Positions 45,854 to 46,609 of a stretch of DNA of 46,609 nucleotides are shown in pieces. A model generated the notes under the pieces. That model did not search any database, was not told where the DNA came from, and was given only the letters and a program-made list of their open reading frames with translations. The number at the start of each line of letters is the position of its first letter. The stretch's first letter is position 1. This DNA comes from a virus. Where the stretch lies: IMG/VR virus record IMGVR_UViG_3300025679_000010, positions 1 to 46,609 of that record, one strand, 5' to 3'. Made by a program: the position numbers and the translations under genes.

Positions 45854-46494
45854 TGGCGTTTTATTTAAAAGTAACGCACAACCTCTTCAAAATTCCGATG
45901 GTCTTAAACGAAGCCTCTGGACCTGCTGTTCGGAAGGCAGTCGCTCGTTCACTGAACGAGACACGCGCATGGATCTACTCAAAGGGTTCGGCCATTATCA
46001 GGACTCGAGTAAACCTTCCAATCAATGGCGGCTCAAAGGGTGGCGGCGGACTCACGCCTCCAGGGATCAAGTCGCTCATCGACATCAACCGCGTTCGGTA
46101 CAGGGCTAGCCTCCCCCTGGCCGACTACTCGCTGAAGGTGAACTCAGCGGTCCGTTCCATCTCGATGATCCATTTCCTCTCACCATCCAAGAAGCGTCCC
46201 ATCGAGCAGAAGGGGCGCGCCGTAAACAAGCGCTTACCCAAGACACTCACAGCTAAGATCGCATCAGGCAGACAGACAGTGCTCACTGGCGCGTTCGTAC
46301 AGAGGTCCAACGGTGCGCTGCAGGTGTTCCGCAGGGACAAGAGCGGACAGCTTCGCAAGCAGGCGTATAGGTCGCTCTGGGATCTCATAGCCAAAGACCC
46401 AATCACCAAGCGCTTACTAAGCGGTGCGCAAGAGAAGTATAAGACCTCGGTCGAACATAACCTCTCGTTCTATCTAGGTAAGATCAAGCGCTGA
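45853..46494 (+). CDS. Minor tail protein Z-like (tail completion)
   Basis: A 213-residue protein. AVRKAVARSLNETRAWIYSK (about 25-44), RVRYRASLPLADYSLK (about 80-95) and VLTGAFVQRSNGALQVFRRD (about 142-161) follow the lambda gpZ/prophage minor tail Z pattern. gpZ-type proteins attach to the head-proximal end of a finished tail. It starts at ATG overlapping the previous stop. Its second half uses different codons from the rest of the window (many AGG, CTA, ATA), and it sits far from other tail genes at the right end, so it may have been gained separately. Confidence 0.72.
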   Translation: MAFYLKVTHNLFKIPMVLNEASGPAVRKAVARSLNETRAWIYSKGSAIIRTRVNLPINGGSKGGGGLTPPGIKSLIDINRVRYRASLPLADYSLKVNSAVRSISMIHFLSPSKKRPIEQKGRAVNKRLPKTLTAKIASGRQTVLTGAFVQRSNGALQVFRRDKSGQLRKQAYRSLWDLIAKDPITKRLLSGAQEKYKTSVEHNLSFYLGKIKR

Positions 46495-46550
46495 GTAAAC
46501 CTAAGAACATATAGGTTGACTTATATATTCGACATCATCTCCCAGGTATA

Positions 46551-46593
46551 CGCAGGGGGGGTATGCGGTGGGTCCTTCCTAACCCCCCCTGCG
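46551..46593 (+). terminator. Right-end G/C hairpin
   Basis: A perfect 11-bp stem CGCAGGGGGGG/CCCCCCCTGCG with a 21-base loop. It has no T run, so termination would be non-standard. Lying between the last gene and the terminal repeat, it may instead be part of the cos/packaging signal. Confidence 0.5.
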
Positions 46594-46598
46594 GAGCG

Positions 46599-46609
46599 GT
46601 GAGCGTGCG
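46599..46609. repeat. Terminal direct repeat, right copy
   Basis: GTGAGCGTGCG, identical to bases 1-11. Overlap of this length is shorter than usual assembly overlaps, which favours a biological end such as a filled-in cos overhang. Confidence 0.6.

Overview
The window looks like one complete genome of a temperate, contractile-tailed phage of a Gram-negative host. The first 11 bases recur as the last 11, and packaging, head, tail, lysis, recombination, replication and integration genes are all present. The host cannot be named from the sequence. A bacterial Sec signal peptide and lipobox-bearing small proteins point to a Gram-negative bacterium.

Layout. (1) 152-4237, rightward: a ParB-like protein followed by DpdA, QueC, a DUF6884-like protein, QueD, QueE and FolE. 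Together these make preQ0 from GTP and put a 7-deazaguanine base into DNA. (2) 4241-12175: lambda-type packaging and head genes (TerS, GpA-type TerL, gpW, portal, a protease-capsid fusion, two DUF2190 cement proteins, an FII-like joiner). (3) 12168-22021: a Mu-type contractile tail (tail terminator, DUF2635, sheath, tube, frameshifted assembly chaperone, tape measure, gpN, gpP, gp45 spike, gp46, gp47, gp48). (4) 22042-25080: two fibre-like genes, the second with a signal peptide, then a membrane coiled-coil protein. (5) 25136-26320, leftward: a tyrosine integrase, followed by about 640 gene-free bases. (6) 26962-39349, leftward: about 36 short, tightly overlapping genes, including RecE-like nuclease/RecT, SSB, an SbcC/RecF-like ATPase, an HNH endonuclease, a CHAP lysin, several exported proteins and a tRNA-like gene. 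Many overlap as ATGA, GTGA or TAATG, so they are probably translationally coupled. (7) 39482-43615, rightward: SF2 helicase, VRR-NUC nuclease and a Toprim-VapE primase-helicase. (8) 43616-44143: a gene-free, repeat-rich control or origin region. (9) 44144-46494, rightward: membrane proteins that may drive lysis, a DUF6527 protein and a gpZ-like tail completion protein, then the right end.

How it works together: the preQ0 operon sits directly in front of terminase with overlapping or near-overlapping genes, so base modification and packaging are probably expressed together, giving virion DNA protected from restriction. The virion is a chimera of a lambda-like head and a Mu-like tail. RecE/RecT, SSB, helicase and primase-helicase form the replication-recombination set. 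No CI- or C-type repressor was recognised despite the integrase.

Most unusual points: the tRNA-like gene with a shortened anticodon arm, the ssb gene left without a standard start codon next to an HNH gene, the GTCAAC/GTTTACCGAG repeat region, the DUF6884-like protein inside the modification operon, and several small coupled genes of 24-53 codons.
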